DNA of 64,000 nucleotides from Acidimicrobiaceae bacterium (GCA_020637295.1 JACJWF010000014.1:1-64000), one strand, 5' to 3'. Shown: positions 1 to 8,647, numbered from the stretch's first letter. Numbers and translations are program-made. Notes: generated by a model from the letters alone, not told the origin.

Positions 1-1
1 G

Positions 2-886
2 GCGGAGCGGATGACCCAACAGGCGCTGGCCATCGAGTTCCTGCTGGCGGACCCCGACCGTCGCAGCCGCTTCATGGACCAGACGCTCGCACTGCTGAAG
101 GCATTTGCTTTGGCCGGCGCGCACGAGACCGCGATGGCGATTCGCGACGACGTGCGCTTCTTCGCCGATGTGCGTGCGCAGCTGGCCAAGACCGACCGAG
201 AAGGCTCGCCGGACGACGGCGGCCGCGGCGGTTCAGTAGCCACCGACACGGCGATCGCCCAACTGATCTCCGCCTCCGTCAGTGGCGACGGCATCATCGA
301 CGTGTTCGCCGAGGCCGGGCTCGACAAGCCCGAGCTGTCGATCTTGTCCGACGAGTTCCTCGAGAGCCTGGCCGCAGCCGACCGCCCCAACCTGCAGATG
401 GAACTGCTTCGTCGCCTCCTGGCCGATCAGATCCGCACCATCCGCCGGGAGAATGTCGTGCAGTCCCGCCGCTTCAGCGAACTGCTCGACGCGGCCATCA
501 ACCGCTACCAGAACCGTGCCCTCACCACCGCCCAGGTCATCGCCGAACTGGTGGCTTTGGCGAAGGAACTACGTGCGTCACGCGACCGCGGACGCGCCCT
601 CGGACTGAGCGACGCCGAGGTGGCGTTCTACGACGCGGTCGTCCAGAACGACGCCGCAGTGATGGAGCTCGGCGACGACACGCTCAAGAAGATCGCCCGC
701 GGCCTCGTGAAGGCGGTGCAGGAGAGCGCCACGATCGACTGGAACCTCAAGGAGTCCGTGAGGGCGGCCATGCGCGCCAAGGTCCGCCGCCTCCTGGCCC
801 AGTTCGACTACCCACCCGACAAAGAGGCCCGTGCCGTCGACCTCGTCATCGAACAAGCCGAACTGTTCGCCCAGGAGGCCGGGTAG
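2..886 (+). CDS. hsdR: Type I restriction enzyme R subunit, C-terminal part (cut by window edge)
   Basis: This is the carboxyl-terminal portion of a type I restriction endonuclease motor subunit, the ATP-dependent translocase and nuclease of an HsdRMS complex. The visible ~294 residues match the C-terminal helical domain (DUF3387/EcoEI R-type) that docks HsdR on the methyltransferase core: a leader like LLADPDRRSRF, then a KAFALA segment, IRDDVRFFADVRAQLAK, and a helical tail ending in LVIEQAELFAQEAG. The reading frame is open to the first bases of the window, so the nuclease and helicase domains (full length ~1000 residues) lie outside. The ATG at 11 is internal. Family assignment is from remembered motif similarity; whether HsdM and HsdS are present cannot be seen. 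Confidence 0.8.
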   Translation, partial: AERMTQQALAIEFLLADPDRRSRFMDQTLALLKAFALAGAHETAMAIRDDVRFFADVRAQLAKTDREGSPDDGGRGGSVATDTAIAQLISASVSGDGIIDVFAEAGLDKPELSILSDEFLESLAAADRPNLQMELLRRLLADQIRTIRRENVVQSRRFSELLDAAINRYQNRALTTAQVIAELVALAKELRASRDRGRALGLSDAEVAFYDAVVQNDAAVMELGDDTLKKIARGLVKAVQESATIDWNLKESVRAAMRAKVRRLLAQFDYPPDKEARAVDLVIEQAELFAQEAG

Positions 887-902
887 CAGCCGCCCAGCTG
901 CT

Positions 903-1655
903 TCAGCCGGTGACGGTGAGGGCGACCATCAGGTCGATCATGAACTCCACCTCTTCCTGGTCGAGCGCTTCCCAGCCCTGGATGTTCACGTCCTGGAGGG
1001 CCATGGCGCCCTTCGGCTCGGCGGCCATTCCGAGCACGCTGGCCCGCAGCGTGTCGATCTGGTCGCCGAGGCGGGGGTGGGCCAGCAGGACATGGTTGAT
1101 CACGTAGATCTGGCTACGGACCAGCACGTGCAGCTGGTTCTTGATCGGGCCGGACAGCTCGTCGAACGTCTCCGCCAGGAAGAAGCCGATGTCGGCCTCC
1201 CCCTTCAGCAGGCTCTTGGCCACCAGGACGTAGTTGTCCCGCCGCTGCATCGCCACGTTGGTGGCGTTGAGGTCGGCCGGCTCGATCATGATCATGCACA
1301 TCATGTGGACGTCGGGGTCGTCGGTGGTGGCGATCCGGGTGCCGGGCTGGAGGTCCTCCACATGCTGCACAGGGCCGCTGGCGAGAGAGGCGATCACCGC
1401 CTCATCGGCGCGGCCCACCGGACGGGCGACAGCCACATAGCCGAAGTCGCGCACCAGGCGAGCTGCGTCGAACGGGTTGGCGTAGATGATGTCGATCGAG
1501 CCGGCCTCCATGGAGCGGTGCAGATCGTCGAACCCGTCGAACACCTCGAAGTGGGTGGCCACGCCGAGGTGGCGCTGCAGCCAGGTGTTGACCACGAACC
1601 AGCCGGGCAGGTACTTCGTGTTGAAGTCCGGGCTGACGGTGAAGACCAGCGTCAT
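903..1655 (-). CDS. PhnD/SsuA-like substrate-binding domain protein, cytoplasmic
   Basis: A 250-residue type 2 periplasmic-binding-protein fold resembling PhnD/phosphonate-binding proteins: an N-terminal strand (TLVFTVSPDFN), a segment SIDIIYANPFDAARLVRDF typical of the 'yanpfd' hinge, and a TFDEL/ADIGFF stretch in lobe II. It has no signal peptide or lipobox, so unlike transport-associated relatives it should stay in the cytoplasm and act as a ligand sensor. The ATG at 1655 overlaps the stop of the upstream PAS gene (ATGA), so the two are translationally coupled; longer upstream starts would run deep into the PAS gene. It is the last gene of a Roadblock-PAS-binding protein cassette. The ligand is unknown. 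Confidence 0.7.
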   Translation of the reverse strand: MTLVFTVSPDFNTKYLPGWFVVNTWLQRHLGVATHFEVFDGFDDLHRSMEAGSIDIIYANPFDAARLVRDFGYVAVARPVGRADEAVIASLASGPVQHVEDLQPGTRIATTDDPDVHMMCMIMIEPADLNATNVAMQRRDNYVLVAKSLLKGEADIGFFLAETFDELSGPIKNQLHVLVRSQIYVINHVLLAHPRLGDQIDTLRASVLGMAAEPKGAMALQDVNIQGWEALDQEEVEFMIDLMVALTVTG

Positions 1656-2140
1656 GACGCACCCTCCAGCATCGAGCGGTAGAGCGCCGTGCACTCGTTG
1701 ACCTTCGTGCGCGACGGCTTGCGGCGCACGGAGGTGTAGCCGACGATGCGGCCGTTGCGGATGTTCGGCACCACGCTGGCGAACACCCAGTAGTAGGCGC
1801 CGTCCTTGCGCAGGTTCTTCACGTAACCGGTCCACTTCTTGCCCTGGCGGACGGTGTCCCACAGGTCCTTGAACGCGGCGGCCGGCATGTCCGGGTGGCG
1901 GAGGATGTAGTGCTGCTCGCCGATCAGTTCGGCCTCGGAGAAGCCGGACATCGCGACGAAGCTCTGGTTGGCCTGGGTGATGATGCCGGCCGGGTCCGTC
2001 TGGGACACGATGAGCCGGCCCTCGGGGTAGGGGATCTCCTTGTCCACCACGAGGATCCGGCGGCGGAAGCCGTCGGCGTAGGTGAGCCAGTGTTCGACGC
2101 CGGTCTCGCCGTGCAGATCGTCAGGGGTCATGTCGCGCAT
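1652..2140 (-). CDS. Aer-type PAS domain protein
   Basis: A 162-residue single-domain PAS protein. The core (about residues 40-135) matches the aerotaxis-receptor (Aer) PAS subgroup: GIITQANQSFVAMSGFSEAELIG, then RHPDMPAAAFKDLW, KKWTGYVKNLRKDGAYYWV and GYTSVRRKPSR. Aer PAS domains bind FAD and sense redox state, so a flavin is a reasonable but unproven cofactor here. There is no methyl-accepting, kinase or GGDEF output domain, so the signal must pass to a partner protein. The gene sits 11 bases after the Roadblock gene and overlaps the next gene by 4 bases, suggesting a three-protein signalling unit. Confidence 0.82.
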   Translation of the reverse strand: MRDMTPDDLHGETGVEHWLTYADGFRRRILVVDKEIPYPEGRLIVSQTDPAGIITQANQSFVAMSGFSEAELIGEQHYILRHPDMPAAAFKDLWDTVRQGKKWTGYVKNLRKDGAYYWVFASVVPNIRNGRIVGYTSVRRKPSRTKVNECTALYRSMLEGAS

Positions 2141-2151
2141 CGATGGCCCCC

Positions 2152-2514
2152 TCAGAGGATGGCAGCGACACGCTCGGCCGCCCGCTTGGCATCGAGGAAG
2201 ATCAGGCCCAGCTTGGCGCTCGGGTTGGCCAGCACCGACAGCACCGCGTCCTGCCCGGAGTGGGTCATCAGGATGTAGCCCGTCTTGCCCTTCACCATGA
2301 CCTGTTCGAGGTCGCCACAGCCCAGCTCGTGTGCGCTGCGCTCGCCGAGTGTGAGGATGGCGGCGTTCATCGCACCGAGCCGGTCCTCGTCCAGTCCCTG
2401 CGGCAGGAGGCTGGCGATCATCAGCCCGTCGGTGGAGATCACTGCCGACGCCTTGATGTCCGCCGAGCTGCCGTTGAGCTCGTCGAGGATCGAGACGATC
2501 TGGTCTTCACGCAT
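2152..2514 (-). CDS. Roadblock/LC7 domain protein
   Basis: A 120-residue Roadblock/LC7 (MglB-like) protein: MREDQIVSILDELNG, then IKASAVISTDGLMIASLLP, an alpha2 segment and MVKGKTGYILMTHSGQDAVLSVLANPSAKLGLI. These proteins usually regulate small Ras-like GTPases; no GTPase gene is visible nearby. I chose the ATG at 2514 because an AAGGGG ribosome-binding site lies just before it and the family starts here; an upstream ATG at 2580 would add 22 residues of unlikely character. It is the first gene of the operon with the PAS and binding-protein genes. Confidence 0.85.
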   Translation of the reverse strand: MREDQIVSILDELNGSSADIKASAVISTDGLMIASLLPQGLDEDRLGAMNAAILTLGERSAHELGCGDLEQVMVKGKTGYILMTHSGQDAVLSVLANPSAKLGLIFLDAKRAAERVAAIL

Positions 2515-2652
2515 CGTGGTGCCCCTTCCCTGCACCGCGATTGCCTCACCCGTCGTGACCGCCCGTGGCACAGATACCACTCAATGTCGGCGCGACTGAC
2601 CGCTCGCTGAAGGGACCTTGGTCAGTTTTTCACGGAGCGTGCAGAAACCACA

Positions 2653-3756
2653 TCACGTGGTCGACACCATCCGCTCCAGGATGGCCGCCAGCAGGCGTGT
2701 GCGGGGCACCAGGGCGTCCACCAGCACATGCTCGTGATCTGCGTGGGCACCGCCACCCACCGCGCCCAGGCCATCCAACGTGGGCACGCCGCGGGCCGCC
2801 GTGAAGTTGCCGTCGCTGCCGCCACCCACGGCGATGCCGGCCAGCGGTTCGGCACCCAGAGCGGCGGCCGCCGCCTGGGCCAGTGGCAGGAGGGCTGCCG
2901 ACGCGGTAGCAGGCATCGGCGGTCGGTTCACCCCACCGAGCACTTCGATCCGGGCCCCTTCCACGGTGGTGCCGAGCCCGTTGAACAGGCCCTCCAGGCG
3001 CTCCTTCTCCCCCGCCTGCTCCATGCGCACGTCCACCTTCACCCGGGTGAGGGCGGGCACCACATTGTCGGCCGTGCCGGCCGACGCCACTGTGGGCGTG
3101 ACGGTGGTGCCGGTGGCGGGGTCGCCGAACGTGGCCACCTGGGTGATCAGTTCGGCCGCCGCCACCAGGGAGTTCACCCCGTTCCACGGTTCCAGCCCGG
3201 CGTGTGCCGCCTTGCCGTGCACCACCAGCTCGAACGTGCCGGTGCCCTTGCGGGCGATCTTCACCGCGCCACCGTCGGCGCTCGGCTCGCACACCAGCAC
3301 CGCCCCGCAGGCCACGGCCCGCTCCTCGATGAGCTCGCGGCTGGCGCCGCTGCCGACCTCCTCGTCGGCGGTGATGAGGATCTCCACGCCGGCGCGCGCC
3401 TCCGGCGGCAACGAGGCGACGGCGTGCAGCGCCTGCACGATCCCGCCCTTCATGTCGAACACACCCGGCCCGGTGGCCCGCCCGTCGACCACGGCGAACG
3501 GGCGCTCGGCCACGGTGCCCGCCGGGAACACCGTGTCGTGATGCCCGACGATCAGCACCTTCGGCGTGCCGCCGCCCTGCCACCACACGTGCGGCCCGGC
3601 CGGGCTCTCCACGATCTGCGGGGCGCTGCCGAGGCGGGTGGTGACGAGGTCGGCCAGCGTCGCCGCCGAGGCGGCGAGCCGCGGCAGGTCCAGCGACGGC
3701 GACTCGGTGTTCACCAGCAACTCGAGGTCGGACAGCAGTGCCTGGAGATCGATCAC
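2653..3756 (-). CDS. M20 family metallopeptidase (glutamate carboxypeptidase-like)
   Basis: A 367-residue dinuclear-zinc peptidase of the M20/ArgE-DapE-CPG2 family, removing C-terminal residues from small peptides or folates in the cytoplasm. Seen: the first metal His in GHHDTVFPAGT, the bridging Asp in GPGVFDMKGG, the catalytic Glu pair in TADEEVGS, a lid domain with GKAAHAG, and a C-terminal GGGSDGNF containing the last region near the metal site. The GTG at 3756 is preferred because the family begins at this point and a CAGAAT hexamer lies 6 bases upstream, the local leaderless arrangement; an ATG at 3783 lacks any such signal. It is divergent from the membrane protein gene starting at 3816. 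The substrate is not known. Confidence 0.85.
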   Translation of the reverse strand: MIDLQALLSDLELLVNTESPSLDLPRLAASAATLADLVTTRLGSAPQIVESPAGPHVWWQGGGTPKVLIVGHHDTVFPAGTVAERPFAVVDGRATGPGVFDMKGGIVQALHAVASLPPEARAGVEILITADEEVGSGASRELIEERAVACGAVLVCEPSADGGAVKIARKGTGTFELVVHGKAAHAGLEPWNGVNSLVAAAELITQVATFGDPATGTTVTPTVASAGTADNVVPALTRVKVDVRMEQAGEKERLEGLFNGLGTTVEGARIEVLGGVNRPPMPATASAALLPLAQAAAAALGAEPLAGIAVGGGSDGNFTAARGVPTLDGLGAVGGGAHADHEHVLVDALVPRTRLLAAILERMVSTT

Positions 3757-3762
3757 CCCGCC

Positions 3763-3768
3763 ATTCTG
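3763..3768 (-). promoter_or_regulatory. -10-like hexamer, leaderless start of M20 gene
   Basis: CAGAAT on the minus strand lies 6 bases before the GTG at 3756, and no Shine-Dalgarno is present. It fits the nAnnnT-N6-9-start pattern repeated across the window and supports the GTG start. Confidence 0.4.
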
Positions 3769-3802
3769 CCCGCGCGTGCACATCGGCGGTGGGCGAAGCG
3801 CC

Positions 3803-3808
3803 TAACGT
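3803..3808 (+). promoter_or_regulatory. -10-like hexamer, leaderless start of membrane protein gene
   Basis: TAACGT lies 7 bases before the ATG at 3816 with no ribosome-binding site between. This matches the leaderless promoter pattern in this window. Confidence 0.4.
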
Positions 3809-3815
3809 CGCCCGG

Positions 3816-4655
3816 ATGAGTGCGGACAAGCGGCGCGGGCGCAGCCGGTTCTTCCGGGCCCAGGATGCACCCGTGTGGTTCGGCGTCGGCCTGGCCGGGC
3901 TGCTGTGGGGCGCCACCTTGCTGTTCGACCGCTACGGTCCTACCGAGCGGCTGGATGCCGTCATCATCTCGCTGGACACCTCGACCGACCGCCGCGGCCA
4001 ACGCAGCTACTCCCTCGAAGGTGTGGACGAGCGGGGTGGCGAGTTCGACACCGGCGTGTCCCGCGACGTCTACGACCGGGCGGACCGTGGCGACCGCGTC
4101 GTGGTGGAGCGGGCGCTGGTGACCAACCGCGTCGTGGTGATCGACGGTGGCGGGTGGCGGTACGACGGCAGCAACGTGGCCATCTTCCACGTGATCGTCG
4201 TGGTGGTCGGCGGGGCGATGGTCGCAGGGTCCCTCGCGTCCATGCGCAAGCGCCAACTGGAGGACCCCGAGTCTCCCACCTGGGCGCATCGCACGCGCTG
4301 GGTCACCCCGATCGTCCTGGTCGCGCTGGCGGGCTGGATCGTGTACGAGCGCTGGTCCGCCGGCGGCGACGCCGAGGCCCAGCCGTTGCCATCCACCACG
4401 GTCGCCACCACCGTGCCCCCGATCGCCTGCGACGACCTCGGCCCCGACATCGAGCCCTTCCTCACCCAACTGCTGGACCGTGGCTCCGTGCTGGAGGCCG
4501 ACGTGAACCTGATGATCGGCGCCGTCAGCGTCACCCGCCCCGACTGCACCTTCGAATCCGTCGAGACCGCCGTGTGCACCGCCATTGCCGACGCGTCCGC
4601 GGCCACCCCGTCTCTCACCGTTTCCGCCGCTGGGCGATGCCCTGACCTGCCCTGA
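3816..4655 (+). CDS. Hypothetical membrane protein (DUF3592-like layout)
   Basis: A 279-residue protein with three predicted membrane segments: VWFGVGLAGLLWGATLLF near residue 20, an IFHVIVVVVGGAMVAG segment near 135, and WVTPIVLVALAGWIVY near 170. Between the first two is a soluble domain (about residues 40-120) with an FDTGVSRDVYDRADRGDRVVVERALVT pattern that recalls DUF3592-type extracytoplasmic domains. The C-terminus has a Thr/Pro-rich linker and a small Cys-containing domain (IACDDL, DCTFE, AVCTA, GRCPDL), possibly disulphide-bonded outside the cell. A TAACGT hexamer 7 bases before the ATG supports the start. Function unknown. Confidence 0.6.
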   Translation: MSADKRRGRSRFFRAQDAPVWFGVGLAGLLWGATLLFDRYGPTERLDAVIISLDTSTDRRGQRSYSLEGVDERGGEFDTGVSRDVYDRADRGDRVVVERALVTNRVVVIDGGGWRYDGSNVAIFHVIVVVVGGAMVAGSLASMRKRQLEDPESPTWAHRTRWVTPIVLVALAGWIVYERWSAGGDAEAQPLPSTTVATTVPPIACDDLGPDIEPFLTQLLDRGSVLEADVNLMIGAVSVTRPDCTFESVETAVCTAIADASAATPSLTVSAAGRCPDLP

Positions 4656-4660
4656 GGTGC

Positions 4661-4666
4661 GAGACT
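4661..4666 (+). promoter_or_regulatory. -10-like hexamer, leaderless start of CocE-type gene
   Basis: GAGACT is followed by CGGCGGC and the ATG at 4674. The same GAGACT-CGGCGG block precedes the GTG at 39119 on the other strand, and a variant (GAGACT-TCCCGGC) precedes the ATG at 19798. Confidence 0.45.
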
Positions 4667-4673
4667 CGGCGGC

Positions 4674-6956
4674 ATGACTGCCCGGCATCGCCACCCCCTC
4701 CTGGCACCCGCTCTGGCCCTCGGCCTGCTCATCGCGTCCTGCAGCGACGACAGTGGCTCCACCGCCACCACCGGCTCCGCCGACACCGAGGCGACCACGG
4801 CGGACACCACCCCTGCCACGCTGGACACCACGCCCGGCACCGCCAACTTCACCGTCCAGCCCGGCACCGAGCAGATCGCCGTGCTCGGCTTGGACCCCGG
4901 CACTGCCGTGGAGGCGGTGGCCCCCGACGGCACGGTGGCGGCCACCGGCGAGGCGGACGAGCAGGGCGCCGTGCTGTTCCGCGAGCTGACGCCGGGCGAC
5001 GGCTGGCGCATCACGGCCGGCGACGAGACCAGCGACGAGCTGACGGTCGCCTCGCCGGACGACGTGCCCGACCCGAGCCTCTACACCGAGCAGCAGACCC
5101 TGCTGCCGGAGGACGGCGGCTTCGGCTACATCGTCACCCGCGACGGCACCACGCTGAGCGCCAACGTCATCCTCCCCGGCCCGGCCGAGGACGGCCCCTA
5201 CCCCACCGTGGTGGAGTACAGCGGGTACGCCCCCAGCGACCCCGGCAGCAGCGCCTTCGCCCAGCTCTACACGCTCCAGGGCTTCGCCTACGTGGGCGTC
5301 AACATGCGCGGCACCGGCTGCAGCGGTGGCAGCTACCGCTTCTTCGAGACCGTGCAGTCGCTGGACGGCTACGACGTCATCGAGGCCGTCGCCGCCCAGC
5401 CGTGGGTGCTGAACCACAAGGTCGGCATGGTGGGCATCAGCTACCCGGGCATCAGCCAGCTGTTCGTGGCCGCCACCCAGCCGCCCAGCCTGGCCGCGAT
5501 CACCCCGCTCTCCGTGCTGGACGACAGCTACCGCAGCACCCTCTACCCCGGGGGCATGCTGAACACCGGCTTCGCCGTGGAGTGGACCGCCCAGCGGATG
5601 GAGGAGGCCGCCCCCTACGGGCAGGGCTGGACCCGCGACCAGGCCGACGGTGGCGACGTGCGCTGCGCCGACAACCAGCAGCTCCGCCTGCAGAACCCCG
5701 ACCTCGTGACCGAGATCGACGACAACCCCTTCTACTCGGCGGGGTTGGGGGACGCGCTGGCACCGGTGACCTTCGTGGACCGCATCGACGTGCCGGTCTT
5801 CATCGCCGGCGCCTGGCAGGACGAGCAGACCGGCGGCCACTTCCCCGCCATGCTGCCCGCCTTCACCGGCTCACCCCATGTCTACGCCGACCTGGTGAAC
5901 GGCCTGCACACGGAATCCCTCAGCCCGCGAATCTTCGCCCGCACCATGGAGTTCCTGCAGCTCTACGTGGCCAAGGCGGTGCCCGACCTGAGCTTCGCCA
6001 ACATCGCTGCACCCGTGCTGGGCGGGGCGCTGTGGGGCGTCACCACGTTCGCTCCGTTCGAGAACCGCTTCGAGGGCATGACCTACGACGACGCGCTGGC
6101 AGCGTTCGAGGCGGAGCCGCCGATCCGCGTGCTGTTCGACGAGGGCGCCAACGACGACTTCTCCGCCGGCACCCCCGAGCCCGGGTTCATCGCCACGTTC
6201 GACAGCTGGCCCGTGGCCGACGCCACCGCCCAGGCCTGGTCGCTGGATGCCGGCGGCGTGCTGGCCGACACCGCTGCGGCCACCGCCGGCGAGGACAGCT
6301 ACACCGCCGACCCGACAGCCCTGCCCGCCACGTTCTACGAGGGGGACGGCAACGGCGTGTGGCGCGCCGACGTGGAGTACAACTGGCTGCCCCTCCCCGA
6401 CGGCACGGGGCTGGGCTACGCCACGGCGCCGCTGGCCGACGACACCGTGGTGGTCGGCTCCGGCTCGGTGGACCTGTGGGTCTCGTCCTCCGCGGCGGAC
6501 ACCGACCTGGAGGTCACCATCACCGAGATCCGCCCCGACGGCACGGAGATCTATGTCCAGAGCGGTTGGTTGCGGGCCAGCCACCGAACGCTGAACGACG
6601 CCGCCAGCACCGAACTGCGCCCCGTGCAGACCCACCTCGAGGCCGACGCCGAACCGCTTCCCGAGGACACGCTGGTGCCCGTGCGGGTGGAGATCTTCCC
6701 CTTCGCCCACGCCTTCCGCGCCGGCAGCCGTATCCGCCTCACCATCGACGCCCCGGGCAACAACCGGGCGGTGTGGCAGTTCCGCACCATCAGCGACGGC
6801 GAGACCGTCACTATCGCCTACGGCGCCGACCACCCCAGCCGCCTGGTGCTGCCGGTGGTGGCCGGCGTGGAGGTGCCGACCCCGGCCCCGCCCGCCTGCG
6901 GCGCCCTGCGCGGCCAGCCGTGCCGCGGCTACGAGCCGGCCGCCAACGGTGGCTGA
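4674..6956 (+). CDS. CocE/NonD family hydrolase, secreted lipoprotein
   Basis: A 760-residue serine hydrolase of the X-Pro dipeptidyl-peptidase (S15)/cocaine esterase family. The N-terminus is a lipoprotein signal (LALGLLIASC) followed by a Ser/Thr-rich linker, so it should be anchored outside the membrane. The alpha/beta-hydrolase part carries YPTVVEYSGYAP, MRGTGCSGG (oxyanion region) and the nucleophile motif GISYPGIS; the C-terminal part (about 560-740) has the jelly-roll seen in CocE, including GSGSVDLWVSSSAADTDL and RLTIDAPG. Members hydrolyse peptides or esters; the substrate is unknown. An MmyB-like regulator starts three bases after the stop and is probably co-transcribed. Confidence 0.85.
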   Translation: MTARHRHPLLAPALALGLLIASCSDDSGSTATTGSADTEATTADTTPATLDTTPGTANFTVQPGTEQIAVLGLDPGTAVEAVAPDGTVAATGEADEQGAVLFRELTPGDGWRITAGDETSDELTVASPDDVPDPSLYTEQQTLLPEDGGFGYIVTRDGTTLSANVILPGPAEDGPYPTVVEYSGYAPSDPGSSAFAQLYTLQGFAYVGVNMRGTGCSGGSYRFFETVQSLDGYDVIEAVAAQPWVLNHKVGMVGISYPGISQLFVAATQPPSLAAITPLSVLDDSYRSTLYPGGMLNTGFAVEWTAQRMEEAAPYGQGWTRDQADGGDVRCADNQQLRLQNPDLVTEIDDNPFYSAGLGDALAPVTFVDRIDVPVFIAGAWQDEQTGGHFPAMLPAFTGSPHVYADLVNGLHTESLSPRIFARTMEFLQLYVAKAVPDLSFANIAAPVLGGALWGVTTFAPFENRFEGMTYDDALAAFEAEPPIRVLFDEGANDDFSAGTPEPGFIATFDSWPVADATAQAWSLDAGGVLADTAAATAGEDSYTADPTALPATFYEGDGNGVWRADVEYNWLPLPDGTGLGYATAPLADDTVVVGSGSVDLWVSSSAADTDLEVTITEIRPDGTEIYVQSGWLRASHRTLNDAASTELRPVQTHLEADAEPLPEDTLVPVRVEIFPFAHAFRAGSRIRLTIDAPGNNRAVWQFRTISDGETVTIAYGADHPSRLVLPVVAGVEVPTPAPPACGALRGQPCRGYEPAANGG

Positions 6957-6959
6957 CGG

Positions 6960-7793
6960 ATGGATCGCCGTCGCGACCAGCTGGCCGAGTTCCTACGGGC
7001 CCGCCGCGACGCGCTGACCCCCTCTGAGGTGGGCCTGCCCGAAGGCCGTGGCCGGCGCACGAAGGGGCTGCGCCGCGAAGAGGTCGCGCTGCTGGCCGGC
7101 GTGTCCGTCACCTGGTACACGTGGCTGGAGCAGGGCCGCCCGATCAACGCCTCGGTGGACGTGCTGGAGGCACTGGCCCGCACCCTGCGGCTGGACGACG
7201 CGGAGCGCCGCCACCTGCTGACGCTGGCCAGCCGCCCGGCCGGCGACAGCCAGGGCGACGTGGACGACCTGACCGACGCACCCGACGCGCTGGTGCGGCT
7301 GATCACGGCGATGGAGCCGGCGCCCGCCTACGTGCTGGGGCCGCGGTGGGAGTTCCTGGCGTGGAACCGCGCCCAATCACGGCTGTACCCGATGATCGAC
7401 CGGCTGGTGCTGCCCGAGCGCAACCTGCTGTGGGTGATCTTCGCCGAGCCGACCGCCCAGGCGCTGGTGGCGGACTGGCCGGAGCAGGCCCGCCGCATCC
7501 TCGCCGAGTTCCGCGCCGGCACGGCCCGACTGGGCGCCGACCCCCAGGTGGTGACCCTGGTGGAGCAGCTCCGCGCCGCCAGCCCCGCGTTCGCCGAGTG
7601 GTGGCCGCAACAGGATGTCGCCGGCTTCGAAACCCGGGTCCGCCGCTACCACCACCCCCGCGCCGGCGAGTTGGCCTTTGAGTACCAGCAGTTGACCCCG
7701 AGCGAATGGCCCGGCCTGCGGGTGGTCTGCCAACTTCCGCTGCCCGGCGACGACAGTGCCGAGCGCCTGGCCGCCTGGCGCAGCATGGCCTGA
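6960..7793 (+). CDS. Helix-turn-helix regulator with MmyB-like ligand-binding domain
   Basis: A 277-residue XRE-type regulator. The N-terminal part has the characteristic GRGRRTKGLRREEVALLAG and SVTWYTWLEQGRPINAS helix-turn-helix; the C-terminal part (about 105-260) is the MmyB-like domain (PAYVLGPRWEFLAWN, FAEP, FEYQQLTPSEWPGLRVVCQLP), which in structures binds fatty-acid-like ligands. The start follows the CocE-type gene stop by three bases, so it is co-transcribed and may control that hydrolase. Family assignment is firm; target genes are inferred. Confidence 0.88.
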   Translation: MDRRRDQLAEFLRARRDALTPSEVGLPEGRGRRTKGLRREEVALLAGVSVTWYTWLEQGRPINASVDVLEALARTLRLDDAERRHLLTLASRPAGDSQGDVDDLTDAPDALVRLITAMEPAPAYVLGPRWEFLAWNRAQSRLYPMIDRLVLPERNLLWVIFAEPTAQALVADWPEQARRILAEFRAGTARLGADPQVVTLVEQLRAASPAFAEWWPQQDVAGFETRVRRYHHPRAGELAFEYQQLTPSEWPGLRVVCQLPLPGDDSAERLAAWRSMA

Positions 7794-7859
7794 ACCAGGC
7801 CGCTCCGGCGGCGGGTTAGGGTGGCCGTTCCCGGCAAACCGACCACAAGGGAGACTCCG

Positions 7860-8258
7860 ATGGGCCTCGGTGACGAGAAGTACGTCCTGCTGACCACCTA
7901 CAAGCGCAGCGGCGATGCAGTCGCGACCCCCGTGTGGTGCGTGGGGCTGGACGACGGCACCATCGGGTTCTGGACCAGCAGCGGGTCGGGCAAGGCCAAG
8001 CGGCTGGCCCACACGGCGAAGGTCGTCGTCCAGCCGAGCGACGCCCGCGGGCGGGTGAAGGACGGCACATCGCCGGTCGACGGCACCGCCGTGGTGGTGG
8101 CCGCCGACGACCCGCGCTACGCCGAGATCCAGAAGAAGGTGAAGGCCAAGTACGGCTTCATGACGAAGATCACCAAGTTCCTCGGCACCGTCATGGGCAC
8201 GCTGAAGCGCAAGCGCATCCCCTACGGCGACCGCGCCGTCGTCATCACCGTCGGCTGA
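7860..8258 (+). CDS. PPOX-class F420-dependent flavoenzyme
   Basis: A 132-residue FMN/F420-binding split-barrel protein. It begins GDEKYVLLTTYKRSGDAVATPVWCV, which matches the actinobacterial PPOX-class F420-dependent enzyme family, and continues with GFWTSSGSGKAKRLAHTAKVVVQPSDARGR and ends RIPYGDRAVVITV. These are small deazaflavin-dependent reductases of mostly unknown substrates. The start at 7860 has a clear AAGGGAG ribosome-binding site; an in-frame ATG-like GTG at 7821 would add 13 unlikely residues. It converges with the VOC protein gene. Confidence 0.85.
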   Translation: MGLGDEKYVLLTTYKRSGDAVATPVWCVGLDDGTIGFWTSSGSGKAKRLAHTAKVVVQPSDARGRVKDGTSPVDGTAVVVAADDPRYAEIQKKVKAKYGFMTKITKFLGTVMGTLKRKRIPYGDRAVVITVG

Positions 8259-8279
8259 GGCCGACCGATCGGCGGCCGG

Positions 8280-8624
8280 TCAACTCGGCACGACGCAGAA
8301 CTCGTTGCCCTCGGGATCGTTCATGACGATCCATGAGATCCCGAACTCGTCGCTGCGCCCCACGCGTACGGCGCCCAGTCCCTCCAGGCGGGCGGCCTCG
8401 GCCTCCACGTCCGGTACGTGCAGGTCGAGGTGCAGGCGGTTCTTCGCCGCCTTCGGCTCGGCCACGGTCTGCAGCAGCAGCTTGGGGCTGCGGCCGGCCG
8501 GGTCCGAGAGCGCCCGGTACTGGGCGACCCCACCGCTCACCTCGTAGCCGAGCGCCGCCGACCAGAAGGCCGCCTGGCGGTCCAGATCGTTCACGTCGAG
8601 GGTCAGCACCAGGTAGTCGGCCAT
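8280..8624 (-). CDS. VOC (glyoxalase-like) family protein
   Basis: A 114-residue vicinal-oxygen-chelate fold protein: MADYLVLTLDVNDLDRQAAFWSAALGYEV at the start, LLLQTVAEPKAAKNRLHLDLHVPDVEAEAARLEGLGA in the middle and GISWIVMNDPEGNEFCVVP at the end, as in Glyoxalase_6-type proteins. The His of NRLHLDLHV and Glu of GNEFCV are the usual metal positions. The ATG at 8624 is chosen over the adjacent GTG at 8627; a TACGAT hexamer lies 6 bases upstream of the ATG. Substrate unknown. Confidence 0.85.
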   Translation of the reverse strand: MADYLVLTLDVNDLDRQAAFWSAALGYEVSGGVAQYRALSDPAGRSPKLLLQTVAEPKAAKNRLHLDLHVPDVEAEAARLEGLGAVRVGRSDEFGISWIVMNDPEGNEFCVVPS

Positions 8625-8647
8625 CACCGCATCGTAGGTCCGCCCGA

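Noticed and set aside
3753..5840. Long minus-strand open frame of 695 codons
   Set aside because: It is antisense to the CocE-type and membrane protein genes and rich in Gly/Ala/Val from mirrored GC codons; no family motifs.
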